From: UMGS1975 sp959600905
GTDB lineage: Bacteria; Bacillota; Clostridia; Christensenellales; QAND01
Reading direction: 5' to 3'
Length of the DNA: 64,000 bases
NCBI GenBank assembly: GCA_959600905.1
Contig: CAUGNO010000001.1
Coordinates: 270,707 to 334,706, forward strand
Under the pieces are notes generated by a model that worked only from the letters and a program-made list of their open reading frames with translations, was not told the DNA's origin and ran no database searches. Shown here in pieces: positions 17,875 to 27,284 of this stretch. Position 1 is the first letter of the stretch. Every line of letters starts with the position of its first letter. The position numbers and the translations under genes are program-made.

Positions 17875-17977
17875 ACGAGCAGAGTAGGAATTTGTGCGTT
17901 AAGTGCCGCCTGGACGGGGAGTTGCCAGGCGGACGAAAAGGCAATCTTGCGGTACAAATTTCGCATCCCGCTGCTAC
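17875..17977 (+). promoter_or_regulatory. THF riboswitch aptamer
   Basis: The conserved core of the tetrahydrofolate riboswitch is present: GAGTAGG, TGCGTTAAGTG and, at the 3' side, GCGGT then GCATCCC. Three stems can be traced: P1 AGCAG (17878-17882) with CTGCT (17971-17975); P2 AATTTGT with ACAAATT; P3 CCGCCTGG with CCAGGCGG. The downstream gene is a folate-transporter S component, the classic partner of this class. Folate is expected to lower expression. Confidence 0.93.
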
Positions 17978-18053
17978 AACGTAGAGGTTCTCCTTCTTGC
18001 TGTAGCATATTTTGCTGGCATTTCGGCCGCATGGCCCAAAGAAAGGAGGAGAA
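17972..18053 (+). promoter_or_regulatory. Expression platform: anti-Shine-Dalgarno and alternative hairpin
   Basis: TTCTCCTTCT at 17988-17997 can pair with AGGAGGAGAA at 18044-18053, the Shine-Dalgarno region of the folT-type gene (one GU pair). TGCTACA at 17972-17978 can pair with TGTAGCA at 18001-18007, and this hairpin shares bases with the 3' strand of P1. Ligand binding stabilises P1, breaks that hairpin and would release the anti-Shine-Dalgarno element. That gives translational OFF control; it is an inference from sequence. Confidence 0.65.
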
Positions 18054-18057
18054 TGCT

Positions 18058-18579
18058 ATGAACAAATCCAAATCACCGCTGTTTACCACCCATAGCATTG
18101 CGCTGATGGGTCTTTTATTGGCAGCAGAGATCGTCTTGTCCCGGTTTTGCTCTATTGCAACCTGGAATATCAAGATCGGCTTTACTTTTATCCCTCTGGT
18201 CTTGTCCGCCGGCCTCTTTGGGCCGATCGGCGCTGGGGTATTGGCCGCGCTGGCGGACTTTTTGGGCGCTATCTTATTCCCCATTGGGCCCTACTTCCCT
18301 GGCTTTACCTTTACCCAGTTTTGCGTAGGCGTTGTGTTTGGCCTGCTGCTGCAAAAAAAGCAGAGCATGGGGCATATCGTCGGCGCAGTTTTGCTCACAC
18401 AGATATTGGGCAGTCTGCTGTTGGATTCGTATTGGATCTCTATGCTTTACGGTAGCCCCTACTTGGTGCTCCTGGGCACGCGCGCGATCCAATGTGCCGT
18501 AATGAGCGCATTGGAAATCGTCGTGATTCCAATTCTCTTAAAGCAGCTAGTGCCCCGCATGAAAGCCATCATGGCATAA
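18058..18579 (+). CDS. folT: Folate ECF transporter S component (FolT-type)
   Basis: 173 residues from ATG 18058 (AGGAGGAGAA in front); the longer frame would start inside the riboswitch. Six hydrophobic helices, and FGPIGAGVLAALADFLGAIL with PIGPYFPGFTFTQ resembles the conserved block of FolT/ECF S components. As an S component it binds folate and docks on the shared EcfA-A'-T module, which is not in this window. The THF riboswitch supports folate as substrate. folC, with its own terminator upstream, follows on the same strand. Confidence 0.88.
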   Translation: MNKSKSPLFTTHSIALMGLLLAAEIVLSRFCSIATWNIKIGFTFIPLVLSAGLFGPIGAGVLAALADFLGAILFPIGPYFPGFTFTQFCVGVVFGLLLQKKQSMGHIVGAVLLTQILGSLLLDSYWISMLYGSPYLVLLGTRAIQCAVMSALEIVVIPILLKQLVPRMKAIMA

Positions 18580-18587
18580 TCTTATGG

Positions 18588-18617
18588 AAAAAGGCAGGCA
18601 TTTCGTCTGCCTTTTCC
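18588..18617 (+). terminator. Terminator after folT
   Basis: AAAAGGCAG / CTGCCTTTT hairpin with A- and T-runs. Confidence 0.85.
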
Positions 18618-18641
18618 CATCCAAAGGCGGTATCGTTTTCT

Positions 18642-19952
18642 ATGTTTTCCAACTATTCACAGGCGCTGCGTTTTATGCAGAGCACAGCGCATCTTGGCAG
18701 TGTGCCCGGCCTTGCACGGCTGCAAGCGCTGCTGTCTCGGCTGGGGCACCCGGAGCGCCAAAGCCGGTACATTCATGTGGCGGGTACCAACGGAAAGGGA
18801 TCTGTCAGCGCGATGACGGCGTCTATCTTACAGGCGGCCGGATACCGGGTCGGTTTATTTACTTCTCCATTTCTCCGTGATGTAAGGGAACAGATCCAAT
18901 GCAACGGCGAAATGATCTCTCCTTCCTCCTATATGCATCTTGCTTCCCGCATCGCGGCGCTCGGCTTGCCGGCAGAGTCCCTGCCAACGGAATTTGAGCT
19001 GACAGCTGCATTGGCTTTTTTATACTTTGCAGAGCAGAAATGTGATGTTGTTGTCTTGGAAACAGGCTTGGGGGGTGCAAAGGATGCTACCAATGTCATT
19101 CCTGCACCACTGGTAGCTGCCATCACCCGCATTGGGCTGGATCACACGCAGTTTTTAGGAAACTCGCTTTCCGATATTGCAGTGCACAAAGCAGGCATCC
19201 TGAAAAAGGGCTGCCAGGCAGTGTGCTATCCCCAGGCATCGGAGGCACAGCAAGCGATAGACGCTGTATGCAAACAGCGCCAAATCCCCTGTGCATTTCC
19301 CAATTTTTCCGAGCTCCAAATCCATAGCAAGGGGCTTGATGGGCAATGGTTTATGTATAAAGGGCAAGGGCCTTATGCGCTTTCCCTACTAGGGCCCCAT
19401 CAATGTAAAAACGCAGCCATGGCACTGGAAATCATCCACTGCCTGCGCCGACAGGGCTTTGTGATTCCTGAATCTGCGATTGCGCAAGGGCTGAGCCAGG
19501 TCCAATGGCCGGCCAGGCTGGAGGTGCTTTGCAGCGCCCCTCTCTTCTTGTTGGATGGCGGGCACAATCTGCAATGCATCCAGGCTGTCTGCCAAGCGCT
19601 TGATGCGCTGCTGCAAGGGCAGAAAATCATCTGCTTATTTGGTGTGATGCGGGATAAGGAATACCCTGCTATGCTACAAGCGCTGGTGCCTTATGTCTGC
19701 GCTTTTGTCGGCGTACAGCCCTCCAACGCCCGTGCTTTGCCTCTGGAAGCGCTGGGACAGGCGTTGGCAAAGACGGGGATTCCCTATACGCTCTGCGATT
19801 CTATCCAAGCAGGCGTACATACGGCATTGTCGCTATCCGAAACACAAAAAGCCCCTATATGCGCCTTGGGGTCTCTATATATGGCAGGAGACATTCGCCA
19901 AACAATATATGAGGAGATAGAACATGCAAATTCTCAAGACGCTTCCCTATGA
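18642..19952 (+). CDS. folC: Folylpolyglutamate synthase / Mur-ligase family (FolC)
   Basis: 437 residues. The ATP loop HVAGTNGKGSVSAM lies near 45-58, LFTSPFLRDVREQ near 75-87 and a Mur-ligase-type LETGLGGAKDATN near 137-149. The C-terminal domain has FLLDGGHNLQC and FGVMRDKE, both typical of FolC. It adds glutamate to reduced folates and so keeps them inside the cell, fitting the folate transporter gene upstream. Start ATG 18642 is chosen for the correct N-terminal length, though its ribosome binding site (AAAGGCGG) is weak. The 3' end overlaps the ACT-domain gene by 29 bases. Confidence 0.92.
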   Translation: MFSNYSQALRFMQSTAHLGSVPGLARLQALLSRLGHPERQSRYIHVAGTNGKGSVSAMTASILQAAGYRVGLFTSPFLRDVREQIQCNGEMISPSSYMHLASRIAALGLPAESLPTEFELTAALAFLYFAEQKCDVVVLETGLGGAKDATNVIPAPLVAAITRIGLDHTQFLGNSLSDIAVHKAGILKKGCQAVCYPQASEAQQAIDAVCKQRQIPCAFPNFSELQIHSKGLDGQWFMYKGQGPYALSLLGPHQCKNAAMALEIIHCLRRQGFVIPESAIAQGLSQVQWPARLEVLCSAPLFLLDGGHNLQCIQAVCQALDALLQGQKIICLFGVMRDKEYPAMLQALVPYVCAFVGVQPSNARALPLEALGQALAKTGIPYTLCDSIQAGVHTALSLSETQKAPICALGSLYMAGDIRQTIYEEIEHANSQDASL

Positions 19953-20292
19953 ATTTTCCGTTTGTCAACTTGATAGCACAGCATCTGTCAATTTTGGATC
20001 CGAATACTGCTTCTTTGCAAGGACGGCAGAAGAAATTTCCTTGGTCTGTCCTACGCACCAGGTGCCAGCGCACACGCTACACCGAGAGGATGGCTGGCGG
20101 GGGCTATATATCGACGGTATCCTAGACTTTTCCCTGATCGGCATCTTATCCAAGCTCAGCGCGGTATTGGCTGCTTACCAGGTAGGAATCTTCGCCGTAT
20201 CCACTTACAATACAGACTATATTTTTGTTAAAAAGGATCAGTATTCACAGGCCGTCCAAGCGCTGTGCCAAGCAGGCTATTCTGTGGAATGA
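19924..20292 (+). CDS. ACT-domain protein
   Basis: 122 residues. The second half carries an ACT-type fold (DFSLIGILSKLSAVLAAYQV then GIFAVSTYNTDYIFVKKDQY), as in small stand-alone proteins of the CASTOR/ACT_7 type that bind amino acids. It has a ribosome binding site (GAGGAGATAG) and overlaps folC by 29 bases, so it is translated from the same message. The ligand is unknown. Confidence 0.85.
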   Translation: MQILKTLPYEFSVCQLDSTASVNFGSEYCFFARTAEEISLVCPTHQVPAHTLHREDGWRGLYIDGILDFSLIGILSKLSAVLAAYQVGIFAVSTYNTDYIFVKKDQYSQAVQALCQAGYSVE

Positions 20293-20308
20293 ACCATATC
20301 TAGTAATA

Positions 20309-20344
20309 AGAAAAGGGCGCTGTTGTAAACTGCGCCCTTTTTCT
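20309..20344. terminator. Bidirectional terminator
   Basis: AAAAGGGCGC / GCGCCCTTTTT with a long loop, between the converging ACT and mutS2 genes. Confidence 0.85.
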
Positions 20345-22687
20345 CTATCTAAGTTCTACCACTGTCACCCCGGCGTCGCCTTCTCCATAGGCGCCCATAC
20401 GCATGGATTTAACATGCGGATGATGGCGCAAGTGTTCTTGCACCCCAGCCCGCAGCGCACCCGTTCCCTTTCCATGGATGATGGTGGTCTGCGTTCTCCC
20501 GGACAAAATGGCGTCGTCTAGATGTAGGTCTATGACCATCACTGCCTCGTCTACCGTCATGCCGCGCACATCGATTTCTAGCGGCGCGGTACGCTCGCCA
20601 CGGCGCACCACTGCTTTGGGTTCTTGTTTTTTCTGCTGCTGGCGCACACGCAGGGTATCCAGCGGTACCTTCATCTTGATGACCCCAGCCTGGATCAGCA
20701 CCTCTCCCTTTTTGTTGGCAGGCTCCAACACCGTAGCGTTGGCATCCAGCGTGGAGGCGTAGACGCTTTCTCCGCGCAGTACCCGTTTGGGGATGCTGCC
20801 TGGCGCCTGCGGCGCTTCCCGTTTTTTCTCCCGTATCTCCGGCAGGCTGCGCAGCTGTTCTCTAGCGCTTTGCAGCAGCTTTTCCCGTTCCGCACTATTC
20901 TCTGCCTTGGCAGCCTGCTTGGCGGTTTCTATCGCCTCGTTGGCCTGTTCTCGCGCTGTTTCCAAAGTACGGCGCGCCTTTTCAAGCGTTTCCTCTGCGC
21001 GCTTTTGCAACTTCTGTGCCTGGGCTTTTTGCTGTGCAAGCTCTCGATCAAACGCTTCCCGCTGGCTTTGCAGGTCATAGGTCAACTGTTCACGCGACTG
21101 CTCTGCCTGTTTTCTAAGCTGCTCTGCTTCGGCCAAGGCGCGCTCGAAGGCAGCTGCCTCGCTATCCATCTGGTCTTTTGCACGCTGTATTACACGCTCT
21201 GGCATGCCAAGGCGGCTGGAAATGGCAAAGGCATTGGAGCTCCCTGCGTACCCAATCATGAGCCTATAGGTAGGCTTGAGCGATTCCACATCGAATTCCA
21301 TGCCTGCATTCAAAAACCCCGGATGGCTCATAGCATAGCTTTTCAATTCACTATAATGCGTGGTGCAAGCCACAACCGCGCCCTTTTCTACCATTGTTTC
21401 CAAAATAGAGATCGCCAGAGCCGCGCCCTCTACTGGGTCGGTACCGGCCCCCAGCTCATCCAGCAGCACCAGCACGCCGGGCCGGGCTTTTTTTAGAATG
21501 AATACGATATTGACCATGTGCGAAGAAAAGGTAGAGAGCGACTGCTCTATGCTTTGCTCATCCCCGATATCGGCAAAAACAGCACGATAAACAGGCATCT
21601 CCGCCTTTTCGCACGGCAAAAACAGCCCGCTTTGCGCCATAAGCACAAATAGACCAGCGGTTTTCAGCGTTACCGTCTTGCCGCCTGTATTGGGGCCTGT
21701 TACGAGCAGGGCTCTAAGATCGCCGCCCACTGTATAGTCGATGGGAACCACCTGCTTAGCATCAATCAGCGGATGGCGTGCCTGGCGGACCGTCATTTGG
21801 TCACCTTCCACCAGAACAGGACAGACAGCCTTATGCCTGTGGCTCCAGGTTACCTTGGCAAAGCATTCATCCAGCTCGGAGAGTGTTTTTACATTTTGGA
21901 TCAGCGTTTCCTTCTCTCTTCCGACTTCCTCTCCCAGCGCGGATAAGACGCGCTCTATCTCCTGCTGCTCCTTGCCCTCCAGATCCTTCAGCTCGTTGTT
22001 GGCTTCTAAAACGCTGTATGGTTCGATGAACAGCGTAGCACCGCTGGCGCTTCTATCGTGCTCAAAGCCCTTGATCTGCCCGGCATATTCGCTTTTCACC
22101 GGCACCACATACCGGCCATTGCGCTGGGTGATGATGCCGTCTTGCAGCATATTGCGTGTCGTTGGGTTGGAAAGGATAGCCTGCAAGCGTGCCCTTATCT
22201 TGTCCTCTGCTCCGCGTATTTTCCGGCGCAGCTCCCGAAGCTGCGGAGAGGCATCGTCATAAAGATCATCCTCACTGCGCACACAGCGGGTGATATCTTG
22301 CAATAAAAAGGCGTTGGGCATCAACGCAAAGCAAAGCGCCTGCAGCGGCATCTCCGCCCCGGCCTGGTTCAGCTTTGCCTGCACATGCTGTACTGCTTGC
22401 AGCGTCTTTGCCACGGCCAGCATCTCTTTACAGCTGGGCGTGGCGCCGATGGCGCAGCGCGCCGCGGTATCTCCGCAGTCCTCAAACCCAACCATCGGGC
22501 TGCTGCCTAGCGCGAACCAAACGCTTTCCGCGGTGCGCGTAAGCGCCAGCGCATGCGCGACATCCTCTTTTTTTGTATATGGGCGCATGGCAAGACAGCG
22601 CCGGCGCCCCGTTTCGCTTACGCAAAACGAGGCAACCTGCGCTGTGATCTTGTCATATTCCAGAATTCTCTGCGTTCTGTTTGGCAT
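20345..22687 (-). CDS. mutS2: Endonuclease MutS2
   Basis: 780 residues. The N-terminal lever and clamp regions are followed by the MutS-type ATPase, with Walker A VTGPNTGGKTVTLK near 333, FADIGDEQSIEQSLSTFSSH near 373-392 and LLDELGAGTDP near 410, then a long coiled coil (about 510-625) and a C-terminal Smr domain (IDVRGMTVDEA and HGKGTGALR). MutS2 processes recombination intermediates and, in some Bacillota, collided ribosomes. It starts seven bases after pheT, so it is the third gene of the pheST operon. Confidence 0.96.
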   Translation of the reverse strand: MPNRTQRILEYDKITAQVASFCVSETGRRRCLAMRPYTKKEDVAHALALTRTAESVWFALGSSPMVGFEDCGDTAARCAIGATPSCKEMLAVAKTLQAVQHVQAKLNQAGAEMPLQALCFALMPNAFLLQDITRCVRSEDDLYDDASPQLRELRRKIRGAEDKIRARLQAILSNPTTRNMLQDGIITQRNGRYVVPVKSEYAGQIKGFEHDRSASGATLFIEPYSVLEANNELKDLEGKEQQEIERVLSALGEEVGREKETLIQNVKTLSELDECFAKVTWSHRHKAVCPVLVEGDQMTVRQARHPLIDAKQVVPIDYTVGGDLRALLVTGPNTGGKTVTLKTAGLFVLMAQSGLFLPCEKAEMPVYRAVFADIGDEQSIEQSLSTFSSHMVNIVFILKKARPGVLVLLDELGAGTDPVEGAALAISILETMVEKGAVVACTTHYSELKSYAMSHPGFLNAGMEFDVESLKPTYRLMIGYAGSSNAFAISSRLGMPERVIQRAKDQMDSEAAAFERALAEAEQLRKQAEQSREQLTYDLQSQREAFDRELAQQKAQAQKLQKRAEETLEKARRTLETAREQANEAIETAKQAAKAENSAEREKLLQSAREQLRSLPEIREKKREAPQAPGSIPKRVLRGESVYASTLDANATVLEPANKKGEVLIQAGVIKMKVPLDTLRVRQQQKKQEPKAVVRRGERTAPLEIDVRGMTVDEAVMVIDLHLDDAILSGRTQTTIIHGKGTGALRAGVQEHLRHHPHVKSMRMGAYGEGDAGVTVVELR

Positions 22688-22694
22688 AAATCAA

Positions 22695-25082
22695 TCAATT
22701 TCCTCTCAATTTCGCCCCAAACTGCTGCTCCATTGCCTCTACAATGCGGGCAAAGATGGCATTGGCCTCCTCGTCCGTCATGGTACGGTCTTTATCGCGC
22801 AGTGTTAAGGCAAATGCAACGCTTTTTTTGCCCAAGCCGGCCTGATCACCGACATAGACATCAAACAGCTGCACCTGCTCCAGCTGCGCGCCGGCAGCCT
22901 GGCGGATGGCCTTCATCATGGGGCCAACTTCCGTTTCTCTATCCACTACCAGCGCCAAATCACGCAGCATGGCAGGATACTTGGGCAGCGGCTGATAGGT
23001 GATATGCAAATTCTGACAGGCAAAGACCGGCTGCAAATCAAATTCCGCCACCAGCACAGGCTGCTCTACGTCTTGGCCTTTCATTACATCCGGGTGCATC
23101 TGCCCCATTTGGCCAATGCGTTTTCCATCAAGATACAAGCCTGCCTTGCGGGTCGGATGATACTGGGCGCCGCCCTCTGCCTTGTATTCCACCTGGGCAT
23201 CAAATTCGGCAAAGACCTTTTCCAGCATCCCCTTCATGCCCATAAAATCTCCGCCTACCAGGCCCAGGCAAGCCACTGCCTTTTGCGTGGGCAGGCCGTC
23301 CTGATCCGGCATGATGCTGTGCACGTTGCTGATTTCAAAAAGCCTGGCGTGCTCGGTTTTGTTGCGTACGTTGTTCGCCAATGCCTGTACCATAGCGGGC
23401 ACTGTTGTGGTGCGCATATAGCCGTAATCCTCGGACAGAGGATTGTGGATTTTCACGCAGCGGCGGCATTCATCCTCTTTATCATACCCAAGGGCATCAA
23501 AATCCTTCGGGCAGATGAACGCAAAGCTCATGGTTTCGTGCAGGCCCATATCCACCAGCAGGGTACGCAGGCGTTCCTTTTGCTTCTGCGCCAAGGTCAG
23601 CCCGCCCTGGGCGCTTACGGACAACGGCTCCATGGGGATGTTATCGTAGCCAGCAATGCGTGCAATCTCCTCGGCGATGTCCTCTTCAATGGCCACATCA
23701 TCCCGATGATAGGGCACGTGGCATTGGAGGGTATCCAAAATCAGCTGCGTTTCGATGCCCTCGCGTGCCAGGCAGGCTGCCATCTGTTCGCCTGTCATCT
23801 TGGTGCCCAGCAATAGGTTAATACGGCTGACGCGCGCAGTGATCTCCCGTTTTTCCGGCGTGCGCTTTTGGGTATCTACTCGTCCGCTCATCACTTTGCC
23901 TACGCCCAATTCCACAAACAGCTGAGCGGCCCTGTCGCTGGCAAGGCCGACGCTTTGCTCGCTGACGCCCTTGATATAGCGGGCGCTGGCCTCGCTCATC
24001 ATGCCAAGCGCGCGGGAGGTGTGGCGGTTATTCGGGCCGTCAAACTTGGCGCTTTCCAGCAGCACCATCTCGGTTTTCTCCGTGATCTCGCTTTCCAGGC
24101 CACCCATCACACCCGCCAAAGCCAGCGGGCCGTTTTTATCTGCAATGATGAGCATGCTGTGATCCAGTACATGGTGTTTGCCGTCGAGGGTGGTCATTTC
24201 TTCACCGTCTTCGGCTCTTCGCACAATGATATGCCCATCCGCTACGGCATGATAATCAAATGCATGCAGGGGCTGGCCCATTTCCAGCATCACATAGTTT
24301 GTAATATCCACAATATTGGAAACCGGGCGCATGCCCGCCGCCAGCAGACGGCGCTGCATCCAGCGCGGGGAATCGCCCCGCACAATGTCTGTCATCACAC
24401 GTGCGGAGTACCGCGGACACAGCTGCTGTTCCTGCACTTCTATGCTGACATGGCGGCCAGCCAGCTCCTCTGTTTCCTGCGTTTTGATCTCGGGTAGGCG
24501 TACCGGCACATTCAGCGCAGCGCCAATTTCCCTAGCAATGCCCAAAACGCTCATACAATCGCCTCGGTTGGCCGAAATCTCAAAATCGATGACGGTATCA
24601 TCCAGGCCCAGCGCCGCATATACCGGCTCGCCCAAATGGGCCTCAAACGCAGCACCCAGATCCATGATGCCGTCTACGCTCGCCGTTTTCCAATCCTCGT
24701 CCGTGAGCTCCAATTCTCCGCCGCTGCAAAGCATTCCGGCAGACGGCACGCCGCGCAGCACAGCCGGCTTGATCTCATTGCCACTCGGCATCACAGTGCC
24801 TACCTTTGCCACCGGGCAGACCATGCCCTCGTATACATTGGGCGCACCCGTCACGATTTGCAGCGTTTCGTCGCCCGTTGTTACGGTGCAAATCTGCAAA
24901 TGGTCGCTGTTTTCATGCGGCATGATTTTAAGCAGCTTGCCCACCACAATGCTGTCATACGCGCCGTAGACGCGCTCGATGCCCTCAATGCCCAGCCCAT
25001 GCATAATCATGGTACGGGTCAGCGTCTCTATATCCACATTGATATCAACAAAATCCTGTAACCAACTCAGCGGTGCTTTCAT
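22695..25082 (-). CDS. pheT: Phenylalanyl-tRNA synthetase beta subunit
   Basis: 795 residues, the normal length. An EMAP-type tRNA-binding domain (about 40-150), a B3/B4 editing domain and B5 domain, a catalytic-like module (MSFAFICPKDFDALGY) and a C-terminal FDX-ACB domain (LPKYPAMLRDLALVVD onward) can be followed in order. With PheS it charges tRNA-Phe and edits Tyr. It starts 12 bases after pheS; GGAGGGGGAAGC is its ribosome binding site. Confidence 0.97.
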   Translation of the reverse strand: MKAPLSWLQDFVDINVDIETLTRTMIMHGLGIEGIERVYGAYDSIVVGKLLKIMPHENSDHLQICTVTTGDETLQIVTGAPNVYEGMVCPVAKVGTVMPSGNEIKPAVLRGVPSAGMLCSGGELELTDEDWKTASVDGIMDLGAAFEAHLGEPVYAALGLDDTVIDFEISANRGDCMSVLGIAREIGAALNVPVRLPEIKTQETEELAGRHVSIEVQEQQLCPRYSARVMTDIVRGDSPRWMQRRLLAAGMRPVSNIVDITNYVMLEMGQPLHAFDYHAVADGHIIVRRAEDGEEMTTLDGKHHVLDHSMLIIADKNGPLALAGVMGGLESEITEKTEMVLLESAKFDGPNNRHTSRALGMMSEASARYIKGVSEQSVGLASDRAAQLFVELGVGKVMSGRVDTQKRTPEKREITARVSRINLLLGTKMTGEQMAACLAREGIETQLILDTLQCHVPYHRDDVAIEEDIAEEIARIAGYDNIPMEPLSVSAQGGLTLAQKQKERLRTLLVDMGLHETMSFAFICPKDFDALGYDKEDECRRCVKIHNPLSEDYGYMRTTTVPAMVQALANNVRNKTEHARLFEISNVHSIMPDQDGLPTQKAVACLGLVGGDFMGMKGMLEKVFAEFDAQVEYKAEGGAQYHPTRKAGLYLDGKRIGQMGQMHPDVMKGQDVEQPVLVAEFDLQPVFACQNLHITYQPLPKYPAMLRDLALVVDRETEVGPMMKAIRQAAGAQLEQVQLFDVYVGDQAGLGKKSVAFALTLRDKDRTMTDEEANAIFARIVEAMEQQFGAKLRGN

Positions 25083-25094
25083 CGCTTCCCCCTC

Positions 25095-26114
25095 CTAAAA
25101 CTGCGATAGGAACCGCACGTCGCCCTCAAACAACAAGCGGATATCCGTAATGTTGTATTTGATGTTTGCCAAGCGGTCGATGCCCATGCCAAAGGCAAAC
25201 CCTGTATATTCTTCCGGGTCTATCCCGCAGCCGCGCAATACGTTGGGATGCACCATGCCGCAGCCCAAAATCTCGATCCACCCGGTGCCTTTGCACACAC
25301 GGCAGCCTTTGCCATGGCAGGCAGAGCAGGTGGCGTCTACCTCTGCGCTTGGCTCTGTAAAGGGAAAATAGCCGGGACGGAAGCGGGTTTTTGTATCCGG
25401 CCCGAAAAAGCGCTTGGCAAAATCATCCAGCAGCCATTTCAAATGGCCAAAATGAATGCCCTTATCCACAACCAGCCCTTCTACCTGGTGGAACACCGGC
25501 GAATGGGTGGCGTCAACGTCGTCGCTGCGGAATACGCGGCCCGGGCAGATCATTTTAATGGGCGGCTTTTGGCTCAGCATCGTACGGGCCTGTACAGGGC
25601 TTGTATGCGTACGAAGAACGATGTTGTCGTCGATATAAAAAGTATCCTGTTCATCGCGGGCCGGATGATCTTGGGGAATATTCAACAGCTCAAAATTGTA
25701 ATGATCCAGCTCGATTTCCGGCCCTTCGCTGATGGAAAAGCCCATTTCCAAGAAGGTATCCCGTATATCCTGTAACACCAGCGACAGCGGATGATGGGAG
25801 CCCCTGGGCAGCTGTGTGCCCGGCGCCGTTACGTCCACGGCCTCTTTGGCAAAGCGGATGGCATTTTCCTTTTCTTTTAAGTCCGCCTCCATCTTTTCCA
25901 TGGCCGCTGTCAGCTTTTCCCTTACGGCATTGACCATCTGGCCAAAGGCCGGGCGCTCTTCCGGGCTCATTTTGCCCAAAAGGCGCATTTGCTGCGTCAA
26001 TTCGCCCTTACGGCCCAGCACTTTCACCTTAAGCTGCTCCAGTTCTGCGGAATTCTGCACCTTTTGCAAGGCTTCCATCGCAGACTGCGCAATGTGTTCC
26101 AGTTGCTCTTTCAT
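25095..26114 (-). CDS. pheS: Phenylalanyl-tRNA synthetase alpha subunit
   Basis: 339 residues from ATG 26114 (GGAGAGGAAACAGAGC in front); the open frame upstream belongs to the T-box leader. The N-terminal coiled coil contacts tRNA. Class II motifs FPFTEPSAEVDATC, ILGCGMVHPNVLRGCG and FAFGMGIDRLANIKY are present. A cysteine-rich insert (CSACHGKGCRVCKGTGW) is common in clostridial PheS. The gene leads pheS-pheT-mutS2 and is controlled by the T-box upstream. Confidence 0.97.
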   Translation of the reverse strand: MKEQLEHIAQSAMEALQKVQNSAELEQLKVKVLGRKGELTQQMRLLGKMSPEERPAFGQMVNAVREKLTAAMEKMEADLKEKENAIRFAKEAVDVTAPGTQLPRGSHHPLSLVLQDIRDTFLEMGFSISEGPEIELDHYNFELLNIPQDHPARDEQDTFYIDDNIVLRTHTSPVQARTMLSQKPPIKMICPGRVFRSDDVDATHSPVFHQVEGLVVDKGIHFGHLKWLLDDFAKRFFGPDTKTRFRPGYFPFTEPSAEVDATCSACHGKGCRVCKGTGWIEILGCGMVHPNVLRGCGIDPEEYTGFAFGMGIDRLANIKYNITDIRLLFEGDVRFLSQF

Positions 26115-26166
26115 GCTCTGTTTCCTCTCCATTTCCTTTATGAAGTCCAAAATAATAATTGCATAT

Positions 26167-26415
26167 AAAAAGGCTTCCCCCTTTGCAGGGCGAAGCCATG
26201 TTCGCGGTACCACCAGCAATTCCAAGGAACAATAAGCCCCTTGCTCACACTCGGCTGTATCGGGCCGGCCCGTTCTGCCTACTGAACCGTTCAGCAGAAA
26301 GCTCAGGAGCGAACTTCCCATTGCCTTTGACCGGAAACGCTTGCAGCCGGTGGCGTCTCCTCTCTTTGGCCCAGGGACAATGCTACTTTTCTCCCTCATC
26401 GCTGTCTCTATGATG
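26167..26415 (-). promoter_or_regulatory. T-box riboswitch of pheS
   Basis: On the minus strand the leader shows an AG-box (AAGAGAGGAG), a candidate specifier TTC (26311-26313, Phe), the T-box GGTGGTACCGCG near 26202-26214 and an intrinsic terminator GGCTTC / GAAGCC with T-run at 26167-26197. The antiterminator bulge reads TGGT, which fits tRNA ending ACCA. Uncharged tRNA-Phe would allow transcription into pheST-mutS2. Confidence 0.93.
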
Positions 26416-26421
26416 GTTGGC

Positions 26422-26450
26422 ATTATACCACAATTTCCAATGGAAAACAA
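26422..26450 (-). promoter_or_regulatory. Promoter of pheS operon
   Basis: TTGTTT, 17 bases and TATAAT on the minus strand, immediately upstream of the T-box leader and just after the SDR stop. Confidence 0.75.
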
Positions 26451-26457
26451 CCGTGTT

Positions 26458-27213
26458 TTACAGCATCGTGCCGCCAGAGCAATCCACAATGGCGCCTACG
26501 ACCTGGCAGGCGGACGGCGAACATAAAAATGCTGCCACTGTGCCCATATCACGCGGCGCGGCCCACCCAACGCGCAAAAACTGTTTTTTGTATTCATACG
26601 CTTCGCTGCCCGGCTGGTATACGCTGGTTGCCACGTACCCCGGCACAATGCCGTTGACATAGATGCCATCATCTATGACCTCGTTGGCCAGGCCGCGGGT
26701 CATCGTCGTCATCCCGCCTTTGGCGGCGATATAGGAGGTATTGTTGCGGCTGTTTGTCATAATGGCGGCCTTGGCCAGCACGTTGACGATGTGCCCCCCG
26801 CGCTTATGCGCCCGGCATTCACGGATGAACCTGCGGCTCATCATAAAGGCAGAATTCAGATTACTGTCCAGCGCATAGGCCCATTCCTCATCTGTCAATT
26901 CGTCAAAGGGCTTCTGCGCCGCGCCGCCGCCTGCGTTGTTGATTAGGATATCCACTTGGCCAAAGGCCTGGATGGCTTTGTCAAACACGCCGTCGATGTT
27001 TTTGGATTTACTGACATCCGCCAATACAGCCAGCGTTTTGACCCCGTATTTTTCCGCCAAGCCGTCCGCAAAAGTCTGTACCAGGCGTTCATCCGAGCGG
27101 CTAACCACTACGACATTGCATCCCTCTTGGGCCAATACCTCGCTGCATCCGGAGCCGATGCCCTTGGCGCCGCCTGTTACAATGGCGGTTTTACCCCGCA
27201 GACCTAAATCCAT
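26458..27213 (-). CDS. Short-chain dehydrogenase/reductase (SDR)
   Basis: 251 residues from ATG 27213, placed after GGGAGG; the longer frame has no ribosome binding site. The cofactor loop VTGGAKGIGSG is at about 10-20, NNAGGGAAQKP near 88, and the catalytic Tyr/Lys in NTSYIAAKGG near 155-160. The C-terminal third ends VVGAIVDCSGG, typical for SDRs. NAD(P)-dependent alcohol/ketone oxidoreductase, substrate unknown. It follows the TrmH gene by 71 bases on the same strand. Confidence 0.9.
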   Translation of the reverse strand: MDLGLRGKTAIVTGGAKGIGSGCSEVLAQEGCNVVVVSRSDERLVQTFADGLAEKYGVKTLAVLADVSKSKNIDGVFDKAIQAFGQVDILINNAGGGAAQKPFDELTDEEWAYALDSNLNSAFMMSRRFIRECRAHKRGGHIVNVLAKAAIMTNSRNNTSYIAAKGGMTTMTRGLANEVIDDGIYVNGIVPGYVATSVYQPGSEAYEYKKQFLRVGWAAPRDMGTVAAFLCSPSACQVVGAIVDCSGGTML

Positions 27214-27284
27214 GCTGATTCCTCCCATCGCAATTCCTAAGTTACATATAGTATACCTTGGTTTGCCATGAGCGTAAAGCACGC

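Noticed and set aside
20345..22687. Mismatch repair MutS
   Set aside because: No mismatch-binding N-domain; the Smr domain and coiled coil show MutS2.
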